Below the pieces are notes generated by a model. That model did no database searches, was not told the origin of the DNA, and saw only the letters and a program-made list of their open reading frames with translations. Both the position numbers and the translations under genes were made by a program. A stretch of 64,000 nucleotides of DNA. It comes from Metasolibacillus fluoroglycofenilyticus. GTDB lineage: Bacteria; Bacillota; Bacilli; Bacillales_A; Planococcaceae. This document shows positions 15,909 to 25,624 of this stretch, piece by piece. Numbering within the stretch: position 1 is the first letter of the stretch; the number at the start of each line of letters is the position of its first letter. The DNA lies in assembly GCF_003049645.1 (NCBI RefSeq), contig NZ_PYWK01000001.1, positions 1,891,487 to 1,955,486 on the forward strand. Direction: 5' to 3'.

Positions 15909-16616
15909 TTATTCATTCTCTTCAAGCCAATTATAAAATGCTCGCTTCGGTTTTTTTTCAGCCTGCGCTTGTGGCTGGGTAATTGTGCGTTTACGGAATT
16001 GCTCCGCATGTTGCTCCACTTGCTTCACTGTCGTAAAATTTTTCTTTTTCCATTCAAATAAAATACGGTCAATATAGCGCAACGAAAGCTTTCCTGCCAA
16101 TACAGCTTCCTTCAATGCAGCCCGTATTAACTCAGGGGAGTGCTTATCCACATCTAGCCATGCATTAATGTTTTCAAGCTCCATCGGTGATAACAGACGA
16201 CCAAATTCCTGCTCAAACACCGAAAAAATAGCCCCTTCCTCTTTTTTCTGCTGCTCGTTATTTGTAGTAATTGTTTTTGCTTCTAATAGTGTGATGATAC
16301 GTTTCCACAATGGATACAAAGAATATTTTTCATAAATCTTCCCATCTGAATCAACATCATGTGTAATTTCGATAAAACCTTTTTGCAAAAATCGCTGTAT
16401 TTTAATTGAAATTTCATTTGCAGCAAAGAAGGTTCTTGCCATCAAATCATCTGGTGTTGGAAAGTCATTACCTTCTTCGTAAAATGCTAGCAAATGGAGA
16501 AGCAACATAGCATCATCATCACGAATATGAAGCTCTTTATAATGTTGAAAAAATAGCTGTGGGATTGTGATATTTTTTTGTCCTACCCAAATGCGAAGTT
16601 GCTCATTGCTTGTCAT
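15909..16616 (-). CDS. dnaD: Replication initiation protein DnaD
   Basis: 235 residues. The N-terminal winged-helix DDBH1 domain (LHLLAFYEEGNDFPTPDDLM) and the C-terminal DnaB/DnaD DDBH2 domain near 130-205, with the motif YIDRILFEWKKKNFTTVKQV that binds DNA, are both present. DnaD is needed for primosome assembly at oriC and at restarted forks in Firmicutes. It heads dnaD-nth-ypoC, 12 bases before nth. The gap to asnS holds two hairpins that could end the asnS transcript. Confidence 0.95.
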   Translation of the reverse strand: MTSNEQLRIWVGQKNITIPQLFFQHYKELHIRDDDAMLLLHLLAFYEEGNDFPTPDDLMARTFFAANEISIKIQRFLQKGFIEITHDVDSDGKIYEKYSLYPLWKRIITLLEAKTITTNNEQQKKEEGAIFSVFEQEFGRLLSPMELENINAWLDVDKHSPELIRAALKEAVLAGKLSLRYIDRILFEWKKKNFTTVKQVEQHAEQFRKRTITQPQAQAEKKPKRAFYNWLEENE

Positions 16617-16655
16617 AATTGGTATGAATCCTTTCCTAGCTTATTCATAAGAGAA

Positions 16656-16691
16656 GGCTGTCGAGAAAGTAAAGTTTACTTTCAAGCAGCC
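16656..16691. terminator. Short hairpin of the GGCTGTC family
   Basis: GGCTGTCGAGAAAGT pairs with ACTTTCAAGCAGCC. It belongs to the recurrent palindrome family described in the findings and lies downstream of asnS. Confidence 0.5.
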
Positions 16692-16726
16692 CAAAATCAA
16701 ATTTTACTTATTCATTTATGAAGATG

Positions 16727-16760
16727 CGTCCAACAAGCATGCCAAGCACTGCTTTTCAGA
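16727..16760. terminator. Short hairpin of the GTCC/GGAC family downstream of asnS
   Basis: GTCCAACAAGCATGCC..GCACTGCTTTTCAGAC, with a loop resembling that at 54633. It is ten bases past the asnS stop and probably part of its transcription end. Confidence 0.5.
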
Positions 16761-16769
16761 CGGACCTTA

Positions 16770-18065
16770 TTAAGGATATAAACGGTTTAATAAACGTGGG
16801 AATGGAATTGTCTCACGAATATGCTCTGTTCCCGAAATCCAAGCAACTGTACGCTCTAAGCCTAAGCCAAAGCCTGAGTGCGGTACTGCACCGTATTTAC
16901 ATAATTCTAAATACCAAGCGTATGCAGCCATATCTAAGTCATGCTCTTCAAGGCGAGATTTTAATAATTCATAATCATAAATACGCTCAGAACCACCGAT
17001 AATTTCACCGTAGCCCTCTGGTGCAATTAAGTCTGCGCAAAGCACGACATCGTCACGCTCTGGGTGTGGCTGCATATAGAATGGCTTAATGCCCGTCGGA
17101 TAGCATGTAATAAATACAGGCTTATCGTAATGGTTAGCAATTGCTGTTTCGTGCGGTGCACCGAAATCATCGCCCCACTCAATATCATCAAAGCCTTGCT
17201 CATGTAAAAATTTAATTGCATCATCGTATGAAATACGCGGGAATGGTGCTTTAATAGTTTCAAGCTTCGATGTATCACGACCTAAGCGCTCTAAATCAAG
17301 CTTACAATTTGCTAATACAGATTGGACGATATGCTCAACATACTGCTCCTGAACCTCCAAGCTTTCGTCATGCTCAACGAATGCCATCTCCGGCTCAATC
17401 ATCCAAAACTCAATTAAATGACGACGCGTTTTTGATTTTTCAGCTCGGAATGTCGGACCGAATGAAAATACGCGTCCTAATGCCATTGCTGCAGCCTCCA
17501 TATAGAGCTGACCTGATTGTGAAAGATAGGCATCTTCATCAAAATATTTCGTAGCGAATAGTTCGGATGTTCCTTCTGGTGCAGAGCCAGTTAAAATAGG
17601 TGGGTCCATTTTCGTAAAACCGTTATTATTGAAAAACTCGTAAGTCGAACGAATCACTTCGTTACGAATATTCATAATCGCATGTTGTCTGCGTGAACGT
17701 AGCCATAAATGACGATTATCCATTAAAAATTCTGTACCATGCTCTTTTGGCGTAATTGGGAAATCAACTGCCTCATGAAGTACTTCAATGCCCGTTACAT
17801 TCATTTCACAGCCAAACGTTGAACGCTCATCGGCCTTCACTTCACCGATAATGTACATAGATGTTTCTTGCGTTAAGCCTTTTGCCTTTGCGAACAGCTC
17901 CTCGCCAACTTCTTCCTTTACGACAACACCTTGAACGAAGCCTGTGCCATCACGTAATTGTAAAAAGGCAATTTTGCCGCTTGAACGCTTATTTGCAAGC
18001 CATGCGCCTAATTTAACTGTCTCCCCGATATGCTGTGGCATATCTTTAATCATAATTTTCTTCAT
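16770..18065 (-). CDS. asnS: Asparaginyl-tRNA synthetase
   Basis: 431 residues. An N-terminal OB-fold anticodon-binding domain ([20 protein letters not shown]) is followed by a class II catalytic core with motif 2 ([21 protein letters not shown]) and motif 3 ([12 protein letters not shown]). It lacks the insertions of AspRS and matches AsnRS. ATG at 18065 is chosen because GGAGG lies five bases upstream. Upstream neighbours aspB-tseB-ypmA are in the same order as in Bacillus. Making both a dedicated AsnRS and AspRS (32.8 kb) is normal here. Confidence 0.96.
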   Translation of the reverse strand: MKKIMIKDMPQHIGETVKLGAWLANKRSSGKIAFLQLRDGTGFVQGVVVKEEVGEELFAKAKGLTQETSMYIIGEVKADERSTFGCEMNVTGIEVLHEAVDFPITPKEHGTEFLMDNRHLWLRSRRQHAIMNIRNEVIRSTYEFFNNNGFTKMDPPILTGSAPEGTSELFATKYFDEDAYLSQSGQLYMEAAAMALGRVFSFGPTFRAEKSKTRRHLIEFWMIEPEMAFVEHDESLEVQEQYVEHIVQSVLANCKLDLERLGRDTSKLETIKAPFPRISYDDAIKFLHEQGFDDIEWGDDFGAPHETAIANHYDKPVFITCYPTGIKPFYMQPHPERDDVVLCADLIAPEGYGEIIGGSERIYDYELLKSRLEEHDLDMAAYAWYLELCKYGAVPHSGFGLGLERTVAWISGTEHIRETIPFPRLLNRLYP

Positions 18066-18093
18066 AATATCCTCCAACTACAAAAAGCAATGC

Positions 18094-19284
18094 TTATTGC
18101 CATTTTGATTTTACAAATTTGTCTATACGACGAACCGCCTCTTCTAATAATTCATAAGAAAGGGCATAGGATAAACGAATTGTCGTATTTGTACCGAAGC
18201 CTGAGCCCGGTATTACAGCTACATTTGCCTCTGTTAATAGACTTTCCGCAAATGCATCGACATTATCATAACCTGTTTTCTCCATTGCTTCGGCTACATC
18301 TGGTAGTAAGTAAAAAGCTCCTTCTGGCTTTAATAATTTAAAGCCCGGAATCGCCGCAATTTGCGGATAAATTTTTTCCAAGCGCGATGCAAATGCATGT
18401 CGCATTTCTTCTACAGCGTCTTGTGGACCATTGTAAGCTTCGATTGCTGCATATTGGGCAGTCGTCGTAGCATTTGAAGTAGAGTGAGATGCTAAGTCTG
18501 TCATCGCATTAATAATTTCTGCATCACCCGCTGCATAGCCGATGCGCCAGCCTGTCATCGAATGCGATTTTGCTAAGCCATTAATAACAATTGTGCGCGC
18601 TTTAATCGCTGGTGAAATTTGTGCGATTGAAAAATGCTTATTTCCATTGTATAAAAGCTTTTCATAAATTTCATCTGAGACGATTAAAATATCATGCTTT
18701 TCAGCGACTTCTGCTAATGCCTCTAGCTCTTCTCTGCTATACACCATTCCTGAAGGATTAGATGGCGAGTTAATAATAACAGCTTTCGTTTTTTCTGTAA
18801 TGGCAGCAGCCAATTGCTGTGCTGTTATTTTATATTGCTGCTCGCTTGTTCCCTCGATGTATACTGGTACTCCACCTGCTAGCTTCACTTGCTCGGGATA
18901 GGATACCCAGTACGGGATTGGAATGATGACCTCATCACCTTCATTTAAAATAACTTGGAACAATGTGTAAAGCACATGCTTCGCCCCAACACCGACAATA
19001 ATTTCGTTTGCCTTATAAGTGAGCGCATTATCGCGCTGTAGCTTCGTAATTATTGCTTGCTTTAATGCTGGTAAGCCACCTGCTGGCGTATATTTTGTTA
19101 AGCCTTGCTGCATTGATTTCGCTGCTGCATCTAAAATATTTTGTGGCGTATTAAAATCAGGCTCACCCGCGCCTAATCCGATAACATCAATACCTTGTTC
19201 CTTCAATTCCTTCGCCTTTGCAGTAATTGCAAGAGTCGAGGATGGCGTTAAAGTTTTTACACGGTTTGCTAACAGTTGTTTCAA
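18094..19284 (-). CDS. aspB: Aspartate aminotransferase (class I, PLP enzyme)
   Basis: 396 residues of fold-type I aminotransferase. Seen: NSPSNPSGMVY (Asn that contacts the PLP ring), VSDEIYEKLLYNG (Asp and Tyr) and the Schiff-base lysine in GLAKSHSMTGWRIGY; the C-terminal RLSYALS holds the substrate carboxylate arginine. It makes aspartate from oxaloacetate and glutamate. It is followed by asnS after 28 bases: aspartate production and asparaginyl-tRNA charging in one operon, as in B. subtilis. Confidence 0.93.
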   Translation of the reverse strand: MKQLLANRVKTLTPSSTLAITAKAKELKEQGIDVIGLGAGEPDFNTPQNILDAAAKSMQQGLTKYTPAGGLPALKQAIITKLQRDNALTYKANEIIVGVGAKHVLYTLFQVILNEGDEVIIPIPYWVSYPEQVKLAGGVPVYIEGTSEQQYKITAQQLAAAITEKTKAVIINSPSNPSGMVYSREELEALAEVAEKHDILIVSDEIYEKLLYNGNKHFSIAQISPAIKARTIVINGLAKSHSMTGWRIGYAAGDAEIINAMTDLASHSTSNATTTAQYAAIEAYNGPQDAVEEMRHAFASRLEKIYPQIAAIPGFKLLKPEGAFYLLPDVAEAMEKTGYDNVDAFAESLLTEANVAVIPGSGFGTNTTIRLSYALSYELLEEAVRRIDKFVKSKWQ

Positions 19285-19299
19285 ATGAAATCTACTCCT

Positions 19300-19782
19300 C
19301 TACAAGTTCAAAATACGTTTCCACCATTGACCGTCTTCAAACAAAATATACACATAATTGAGCTGATCTGTATTGTTCAAATATGTAATTTCCCACACAG
19401 CACCTTGCTCTTCAAAGCCTAATTTTGTATGAAGTATCTTTTTTACTGTCGCCTCATCATGCAACACTGCCAGCGCTTGTTCTTTCGTAATTCCGTCCTG
19501 CAAAAACACTTCCTGAATCGCATCTTCTTCTAAAGTGATTGGAACAAAAATTGCTTTTTCCTTACCATATTCGTCTACCCCGAACACAGTAATATACGGC
19601 TTATTCCCATTATAGGCATAAGATTCCGAAACAATCGCGAGCGATTTTGTGACGAGCGCTAATTGCTCAGCCTGCTTCTCCATTTTATTAAATGGCGCAT
19701 TGGCTTTCCAGAGTACTAAAATGGAGATAACAAGTGACAAAGAGACGAGAAAGACTGTACTAAAAATTATCCACTTTTTCAT
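19300..19782 (-). CDS. tseB: TseB/YpmB-like cell wall elongation regulator (DUF5590)
   Basis: 160 residues with an N-terminal signal anchor at about 5-25 (IIFSTVFLVSLSLVISILVLW) and two small PepSY-like extracellular modules (FGVDEYGKEKAIFVPITLEE and the C-terminal WEITYLNNTDQLNYVYILF). B. subtilis TseB (YpmB) interacts with PBP2A and affects its activity. The order ypmA-tseB-aspB supports the identity. Confidence 0.85.
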   Translation of the reverse strand: MKKWIIFSTVFLVSLSLVISILVLWKANAPFNKMEKQAEQLALVTKSLAIVSESYAYNGNKPYITVFGVDEYGKEKAIFVPITLEEDAIQEVFLQDGITKEQALAVLHDEATVKKILHTKLGFEEQGAVWEITYLNNTDQLNYVYILFEDGQWWKRILNL

Positions 19783-19791
19783 TGAATCACC

Positions 19792-19962
19792 TTAAGTGCG
19801 ATAAATTGTGAAAACTGCTTTCTCTTGATCTTCAGGGTCGAGCGCTAAACCAAACATTAAATTTTGCTCTTTTAATGTTCGATTTAGCGTGTCGACAATT
19901 TTATATAGATCAGATTGGTAGTTTATTTTCACAACTGATAATACTTCGACTTTACTTTCCAT
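19792..19962 (-). CDS. ypmA: YpmA family protein (DUF4264)
   Basis: 56 residues, one compact alpha/beta unit (INYQSDLYKIVDTLNRTLKE, then FGLALDPEDQEKAVFTIYRT). It corresponds to YpmA, a short conserved Bacillales protein of unknown function between dinG and tseB. The frame is open to 20103, but that part overlaps dinG in another frame; ATG at 19962, 19 bases after the dinG stop, with AGCAGG upstream, is the likely start. Confidence 0.8.
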   Translation of the reverse strand: MESKVEVLSVVKINYQSDLYKIVDTLNRTLKEQNLMFGLALDPEDQEKAVFTIYRT

Positions 19963-19981
19963 TATTGTCAACCTGCTTTCT

Positions 19982-22762
19982 TTACTCATGTCTGTTATTA
20001 TACCAATTTCCAAGCGCTTGTACCATATGTTCGAGAGATAGTTTTTGAATAGAAATCGGTGGCAATGCTGAAAGAAATTCCTTCCCATATGATTTAGCGT
20101 CAATTCGACGGTCTAAAATAATAAATGCACCACTATCCTGTGAGGACCTGATTAAACGCCCAAAGCCCTGCTTAAATCGTAACACCGCCTCAGGTAAAGC
20201 TAGCTGTGTAAAAGCATTATGCCCTTTCGCTTGCAGCATTTGAGATTTCGCTTTAAAGGCTGGCTCATTTGGGGCGGAAAATGGTAGGCGTACAACGATG
20301 ACCGCAGCTAGCCCATCCCCCGGCACATCGACCCCTTCCCAAAAACTATTTGTACCAAATAAAACGGAATGACTAAACTTTTGGAATGATTTTAATAAAC
20401 GCATGCGACTCCCCGCAGTAATCCCTTGCGCAAATAGCATATAATCATCTAACAATTTGCTTTCTTGAATTAACAGTACTGTTTTTCGCAGCATATCCTG
20501 AGAAGTAAACAGCACGAAGCAGCGTCCCTCAGTTGTGCGCACAATCCTCGTTATCGCATAAGCCATTTCCTCAATATATTCATGCTGTGACACAGTTTGA
20601 ATATCTGGCATATCTGTGACGATAAAGCAGCGTGCCCCTTGATAATAGCTTGAGGCTGCTTGTAATTGATGAATCGGGACATCTTGCGTAATGCCAAGCT
20701 GGTCTGCTATAAAGCGCTCATTATTTGGCACTGTTAAAGTACCTGATGTCCAAATAATTGCTGCTCGTTCTCGGATAGATGCAAATAATTGCTCGATGCT
20801 AGATGTAACATGGAGCGGCTTCTTCAATAATTGAATGCTGCCCGGTATGCTGCGTCGGTCCAACTCAAACCATGCAAAATAATCCGCCTGCCTCATGACA
20901 AATAACTCGTCCCATTCTGCGACCTTGATTTTAAATTCGTGTATCCAATATTGCCATTCGTCTAAAATATATTGCTCTGTGCGCGTAATCTCCTCACGAT
21001 GCTCGTAAAACATCTGTAAAATATGCTCCGCACTATCAATCCAATTTTGCATTAAATTTGATACTTGTGCACAGTGCTGTACATCGATGGAGAGCTCTGA
21101 CAGCATTACGCTTTGCTTCATCTCCTGTCGGTGAGCTTGGCGTATTATGCGCTGTAGCTGTGAGGTAAAGGCTTGCATCACATCATCAAACATGACAACT
21201 AAGCGATGAAAGCTTTGCTCTGCCTGCTTGAATAGTCGTTTTGGTACACGCCCTGTTATTAAAGCGACTTGCTGCAGTTTATCAAAAAGCTGCCCTTCCC
21301 CTGGCAAACCAATTTGTCCAAATATATATTTCCATGCAGTATAGGAGAAGATTTTCTCATCCTGCTGCACGGCTGCTTGAATAAATTGATGCGCTTCATC
21401 AATAATCCATCCGCCAATCGTATCGAATAATTGCTCTTGGCGCACTAAATCAGCTAAAAGCATCGCATGATTTGTCATAATAATATCCGCATGTCTGCTT
21501 TGTTCAATTGCGTAGCTGTAAAAATCAAATTGCTGCGCCGCCGTCCACTGTAATTTGCGGATTTTTTCTAAAAAGAGCTGTCCGCCACCTGACATATTCA
21601 ACTCGCTTAAATCACCTGTTTCGGTTTTTGCTAACCATGTAATGACTTGTGCAATCGCCAAAGCCTCATCATATGATTCATCATCTACTTTTAAAATTTG
21701 AGCAAAGCGTCCAATATCAATATAATTTTGCATCCCTTTTAATAAAGCAATATGCACACGCTCACCAGTTATTTGCTCTAGCTTAACAAACTCCTCATAT
21801 ACTAATTGCTCTAGCAAATTAGATGTATATGTGCTAATGCCTATTTTTCTTCCACTTTGCTTTGCATAGTAAAAAGACGGCAACAAATAGGATAAGGTTT
21901 TGCCGATGCCTGTAGATGCTTCAATTATTGTTTCTTGTTGGTCTTGTAAGCTATGCCAAACAATATCCATCATTTGAAATTGCTGTGGTCGCTCCTCGAA
22001 GGATGGAAGTGCTTTTTGAAGTAAGGCAAGCTTCTCTTTACGTGTTTTTGGATATTCATTTTCTGCTGCTGTTTTTTGTTTATTCATAGGTGGTCGCTTA
22101 ATAGCTAGCTCGTAAGCATAAAGATAACCTTCCTCTGCCACCACTTTGCTACGCTTTATATGAAGTGCTGCAAATAATAGATGTGAAATATCAGATTTCA
22201 ACCGAAACGAGCGTTTATGTAGCTGTTCAATTGTTGTTTGCGGCAATGATAATAGCTTGTTCCAGCAAGCTTTTAGCAATTTTGCCGTCGCCTTCGCATC
22301 ATCATCAGCACGATGCGCTTGCTTTAGTGGAATATTTAACTCCTGAGCTAGGTCACCTAATTTATAGCTTAATGCAGTCGGAAAAACGATTTTAGAAAGC
22401 TCTACAGTGTCCAGCTTTTTCCCTCGCCACGTTGGGAAGCCAGCCCGACTTAGCTCTGCCTGTAAAAATGCTAAATCGAAATCCGTATTGTGGGCCACAA
22501 AGATAGCATCCTGTAATAAATCATAAATCGTTTGGCCGTATGCTTCAAATGCCCCCGCCTTCGCTACATCCGTATCTGTAATATTAGTTAAGTCTTGAAT
22601 AAATAAAGGAATTGGCTGCTGTGGATTTATAAAAGTTGTAAATGTCTTTTCAATATGCCACTCCTTCATAATAACAATGGCAATTTGAATAATGCGATCA
22701 CCATTTATATACGAATGACCTGTCGTTTCCAAATCCACTATTGCATATTTTTGACTTTCCAT
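19982..22762 (-). CDS. dinG: DinG-family helicase with N-terminal DEDD exonuclease domain
   Basis: 926 residues. N-terminal DEDD nuclease: DLETTG near residue 10, FVAHNTDFDLAFL near 90, and HRADDDAKAT near 150. Then an XPD/DinG-type helicase with Walker A EASTGIGKTLSYLLPS and DEAH in GGWIIDEAHQF. Position after Walker A where iron-sulfur DinG/XPD enzymes have a cysteine reads KGMQNYIDIGRF, and no Cys cluster is visible, as in Staphylococcus DinG, which acts as a 3'-5' exonuclease. Tandem ATGs at 22765/22762 are candidate starts; the ribosome site (GTGAGTTG) is weak. Upstream of ypmA, as in B. subtilis ypvA. Confidence 0.92.
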   Translation of the reverse strand: MESQKYAIVDLETTGHSYINGDRIIQIAIVIMKEWHIEKTFTTFINPQQPIPLFIQDLTNITDTDVAKAGAFEAYGQTIYDLLQDAIFVAHNTDFDLAFLQAELSRAGFPTWRGKKLDTVELSKIVFPTALSYKLGDLAQELNIPLKQAHRADDDAKATAKLLKACWNKLLSLPQTTIEQLHKRSFRLKSDISHLLFAALHIKRSKVVAEEGYLYAYELAIKRPPMNKQKTAAENEYPKTRKEKLALLQKALPSFEERPQQFQMMDIVWHSLQDQQETIIEASTGIGKTLSYLLPSFYYAKQSGRKIGISTYTSNLLEQLVYEEFVKLEQITGERVHIALLKGMQNYIDIGRFAQILKVDDESYDEALAIAQVITWLAKTETGDLSELNMSGGGQLFLEKIRKLQWTAAQQFDFYSYAIEQSRHADIIMTNHAMLLADLVRQEQLFDTIGGWIIDEAHQFIQAAVQQDEKIFSYTAWKYIFGQIGLPGEGQLFDKLQQVALITGRVPKRLFKQAEQSFHRLVVMFDDVMQAFTSQLQRIIRQAHRQEMKQSVMLSELSIDVQHCAQVSNLMQNWIDSAEHILQMFYEHREEITRTEQYILDEWQYWIHEFKIKVAEWDELFVMRQADYFAWFELDRRSIPGSIQLLKKPLHVTSSIEQLFASIRERAAIIWTSGTLTVPNNERFIADQLGITQDVPIHQLQAASSYYQGARCFIVTDMPDIQTVSQHEYIEEMAYAITRIVRTTEGRCFVLFTSQDMLRKTVLLIQESKLLDDYMLFAQGITAGSRMRLLKSFQKFSHSVLFGTNSFWEGVDVPGDGLAAVIVVRLPFSAPNEPAFKAKSQMLQAKGHNAFTQLALPEAVLRFKQGFGRLIRSSQDSGAFIILDRRIDAKSYGKEFLSALPPISIQKLSLEHMVQALGNWYNNRHE

Positions 22763-22913
22763 CATTATCAACTCACTGTTCATTTCGAATAGACAAATTT
22801 TATCATAGAAAGGCTTGTTGGTCATGTGACTGCTCTACCGAAAGAGCGAAATATGGTCTTTCACTAGAATTATTTTGTTTTATGAGCGAGTTATTCTTTT
22901 GACCTAATTACAT

Positions 22914-22946
22914 AAAAAAGTGAAGCCAAAGTTGGCTTCACTTTTT
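22914..22946. terminator. Terminator after the M20 amidohydrolase gene
   Basis: AAAAAGTGAAGCCAA pairs with TTGGCTTCACTTTTT around a 3-4 base loop. It has A/T runs on both sides and lies eight bases past the stop at 22954. Confidence 0.9.
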
Positions 22947-22953
22947 CAGTAAT

Positions 22954-24129
22954 TTATGACTGCTGTAAATAAGATAATGTTGCATGCCCAAGCGTGTTAG
23001 CAGCAATTAATAACGCTCTTTCATCAATATCGAATTTGGGATGATGGTGGGGGTAAGCGATTTCCCATTCTGGATTTTTCGCTCCTGTGAAATAAAATGT
23101 ACCAGGCACTTTTTCTAAATAATAAGCAAAGTCTTCTGCGCCCATTGCTAAATCAGCTACGACAAGCTCCTCTACTTTCGGCACTTTTGTTACTTCTTCC
23201 ATAAAGCGACGCGTCGTTTCCGCATCGTTTATAACAGGAGCGTAGCCTCGACTATAGTTATACGTGTAATCAGCCCCGTAAAGTAAACAAGCTGATTTCA
23301 ATACTTCTTCAAGCTCTTTTTCAATTTGGTCGCGTACGTTGGCATCAAATGTTCGAACAGTTCCTTTTAAAACAGCCGAGTCTGCGATTACATTGAATGG
23401 ATTTACAGCTTCAAAATGACATACAGACACGACGGCTGGTCGAACAGGATTAACACGTCGACCGACTACTTGCTGTGCTGACACAACGAACTGCGAGCCA
23501 ATCATTACAGCATCCTTCGTATCATGAGGGGATGCACCGTGCCCTCCCTTTCCATGAATAGTAATTTCAAATCCATCCGCAGCAGCCATCAAAGGTCCTT
23601 CCTTTACTGAAATAGCCCCTAAAGGAACGCCAGCAGATAAATGTGTGCCATAAATAACATCTACACCATCTAAACAGCCATCCTCAATCATTGGCAACGC
23701 CCCACCCGGAGTCACCTCTTCACCAAATTGATGAATAAAGACAATTGTCCCTGCAATATGCTCACGCATTTTATTTAACGCTTTCGCTAAAACCATTAAG
23801 GTTGCGGTATGTCCATCATGGCCACATGCGTGCATTTTCCCATCGATTTTGGACTTATAGGAAAATGTATTTTGTTCCTGAATAGCCAAAGCATCGAAAT
23901 CCGCGCGTAGTGCTACAGTTTTCCCGGGTTTTGTACCATGTAATTTTGCCACGACACCCCGCCCGCCAACAAATTCTCTTACGTCATGTCCTAATGCACG
24001 ATGGTACTCAGCTATATACTTTGGTGTTTCTACTTCCTCATGAGATAGCTCTGGATTTTCATGTAAATATCTACGAATTTCGACCATTTCCTCAAAATAC
24101 TGTTCTAAAAGCTCATATAAATCATTCAT
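22954..24129 (-). CDS. M20 family amidohydrolase (aminoacylase/deacetylase type)
   Basis: 391 residues of the M20D peptidase group. Metal site: CGHDGHT near residue 100 and GEEVTPGGA near 135; the lid domain starts about residue 180 (GFEITIHGKGGHGASPHD), and the C-terminal TGAKNPEWEIAYPHHHPKFD supplies the last metal ligand. Relatives hydrolyse N-acyl amino acids, acetyl-diaminopimelate or hippurate-like amides; substrate is not deducible. ATG at 24129 with GGAGGGAAG upstream gives a normal N-terminus; the longer frame to 24177 does not. Single-gene unit with its own terminator; no clear partner gene next to it. Confidence 0.88.
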   Translation of the reverse strand: MNDLYELLEQYFEEMVEIRRYLHENPELSHEEVETPKYIAEYHRALGHDVREFVGGRGVVAKLHGTKPGKTVALRADFDALAIQEQNTFSYKSKIDGKMHACGHDGHTATLMVLAKALNKMREHIAGTIVFIHQFGEEVTPGGALPMIEDGCLDGVDVIYGTHLSAGVPLGAISVKEGPLMAAADGFEITIHGKGGHGASPHDTKDAVMIGSQFVVSAQQVVGRRVNPVRPAVVSVCHFEAVNPFNVIADSAVLKGTVRTFDANVRDQIEKELEEVLKSACLLYGADYTYNYSRGYAPVINDAETTRRFMEEVTKVPKVEELVVADLAMGAEDFAYYLEKVPGTFYFTGAKNPEWEIAYPHHHPKFDIDERALLIAANTLGHATLSYLQQS

Positions 24130-24214
24130 TTTTCTTCCCTCCAAAACTATTTTTCTGACTATTTTTAATAGTAGCAAAATATTAATAGCAAGTCACGAGG
24201 GTAATTAATAATTA

Positions 24215-24420
24215 TAGACATTTAAGCAATTATGTCACAGCTAACTATATTCCGATTCCTTCGAGTTAACTTGAAATCACCAACGGTTAATTGACCCGCA
24301 TCATGCAAACCTTTCTTTGATAACCGCCGGAGGTTTTATGCGGGTCATTCAGTCATCATCTTACTACGCAATCTTCATAGGCTGAGTTTCTCTTCAGCAA
24401 CGGGTTAAAAGAAGTTAAAA
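24215..24420. repeat. Intergenic modular repeat, copy C
   Basis: Fills most of the 360-base gap between tcdA and the amidohydrolase gene. It has an internal hairpin GACCCGCAT...ATGCGGGTC (about 24294..24347) and a right part TCATAGGCTGAGTTTCTC...GGTTAAAAGAAGTTAAAA. This corresponds to the CTTAGACTGAGTTCC...GAAGTTAAA end of the copies at 47336 and 50377. The left edge is less well conserved. Confidence 0.45.
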
Positions 24421-24427
24421 AACAGTA

Positions 24428-24475
24428 AATGGTTGTCAGAAAAACATGCGAGTGCAGCATTTTCTGACAACCATT
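24428..24475. terminator. Terminator after tcdA, GGTTGTCAGAAAA palindrome
   Basis: AATGGTTGTCAGAAAA pairs with TTTTCTGACAACCATT around a loop CATGCGAGTGCAGCA. It is 15 bases past the tcdA stop. Loop and stem resemble the other short palindromes in the window. Confidence 0.75.
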
Positions 24476-24489
24476 TAATTTTATAACTA

Positions 24490-25251
24490 TTAATCATTCA
24501 CACGAGCAATATGAATATCCTTAACAATTGTATTGACAACCCAGCTCGCTGCGATTAAACCTGCTACAGATGGTACGAAAGCATTGGAAGCCGGTGGCAT
24601 TTTTGCTTTGCGGATTGTAGCATCAGGCTTACCTACATGCTGTACAACGTCTTCACGCACAACGACAGGGGATTCGTCTGAAAAGACGACCATAACGCCT
24701 TTTTTAATGCCCTCTTTGCGTAGCTTCGTACGAATAATCTTTGCTAGAGGATCTGTATGCGTTTTTGAAATATCCGCGATTTGGAAACGTGTAGGGTCCA
24801 TTTTATTAGCTGCACCCATGCTTGAAATAATCGGAATATTACGTTTTAGGCATTCCTTCATTAAATGAATTTTATACATAACTGTATCACTTGCATCAAT
24901 TACATAGTCGATGCCCTGTGCAAAAAATTGCTCATATGTTTCTTCGGTATAAAACATATGCATATCGATAACTTCACATTCAGGGTTTATATCTACAATG
25001 CGCTCCTTCATCACTGCTGATTTGGATTTACCGACGGTTGATAAATAAGCAACTAATTGACGATTAACATTTGTAATATCCACATTGTCCTTATCCACTA
25101 AAATAATACGTCCGATACCACTACGTGCGCACGCTTCGGCTGCAAAGGAACCTACGCCACCTACCCCTAAAATAGCAACTGTCGTATTTTTTAAAAGCGC
25201 TAATCCTTCACTTCCTATTGCAAGCTCATTGCGCGAAAATTGATGTAACAT
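24490..25251 (-). CDS. tcdA: tRNA threonylcarbamoyladenosine dehydratase
   Basis: 253 residues of the ThiF/MoeB/E1-like family with nucleotide-binding GVGGVGSFAAEACARSGIG near residue 30, NVNRQL at about 65, and the acidic patch DASDTVMYK near 120. There are no zinc CxxC pairs, as in TcdA (CsdL/YrvM). It closes t6A37 of tRNA to its cyclic form using ATP. Start ATG 25251 behind GGAGAGAG; a further in-frame ATG at 25266 is less well placed. In B. subtilis the gene follows aspS; here the nag operon separates the two. Confidence 0.92.
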   Translation of the reverse strand: MLHQFSRNELAIGSEGLALLKNTTVAILGVGGVGSFAAEACARSGIGRIILVDKDNVDITNVNRQLVAYLSTVGKSKSAVMKERIVDINPECEVIDMHMFYTEETYEQFFAQGIDYVIDASDTVMYKIHLMKECLKRNIPIISSMGAANKMDPTRFQIADISKTHTDPLAKIIRTKLRKEGIKKGVMVVFSDESPVVVREDVVQHVGKPDATIRKAKMPPASNAFVPSVAGLIAASWVVNTIVKDIHIARVND

Positions 25252-25542
25252 AAATTCTCTCTCCATCTTTCAAAATTATTTTGCATGGCTACCAAAAAGA
25301 TTTACACAAGTGCATTTCTTACATTTTTATAGAGTGTTTCTCACGCTGATAAAGCCACCTTTTATTGAATTACTAGTACTTTGATAAAAATGTATACAAA
25401 CTGGTCAAAAATCTAGATTCCTTCCATTCATCCAAAAAATTAGTTATACTTTTTTATTTTAAATTTTAGCGGAAAGACTTTCAAGTCCGTGTTTTTAACC
25501 TTTCAAAAATCATTCTCACTTTTCTACCTCAAAAATAGCAAT
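25252..25542. other. Non-coding gap upstream of tcdA
   Basis: About 290 AT-rich bases between tcdA and the hairpin after nagB. It presumably carries the tcdA promoter; I could not pick one with confidence and saw no reading frame or repeat. Confidence 0.4.
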
Positions 25543-25585
25543 GGCTGTCTGAAAAATGGCATGTTAGCCTACTTTTCAGACAGCC
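25543..25585. terminator. Terminator after nagB, GGCTGTCTGAAAA palindrome
   Basis: GGCTGTCTGAAAA pairs with TTTTCAGACAGCC exactly, with loop ATGGCATGTTAGCCTAC. It lies 40 bases past the nagB stop. It is the best-formed member of the short palindrome family. Confidence 0.75.
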
Positions 25586-25624
25586 TCTTTATTATACTTG
25601 AAAAATATATACAAAAAATCGCAA

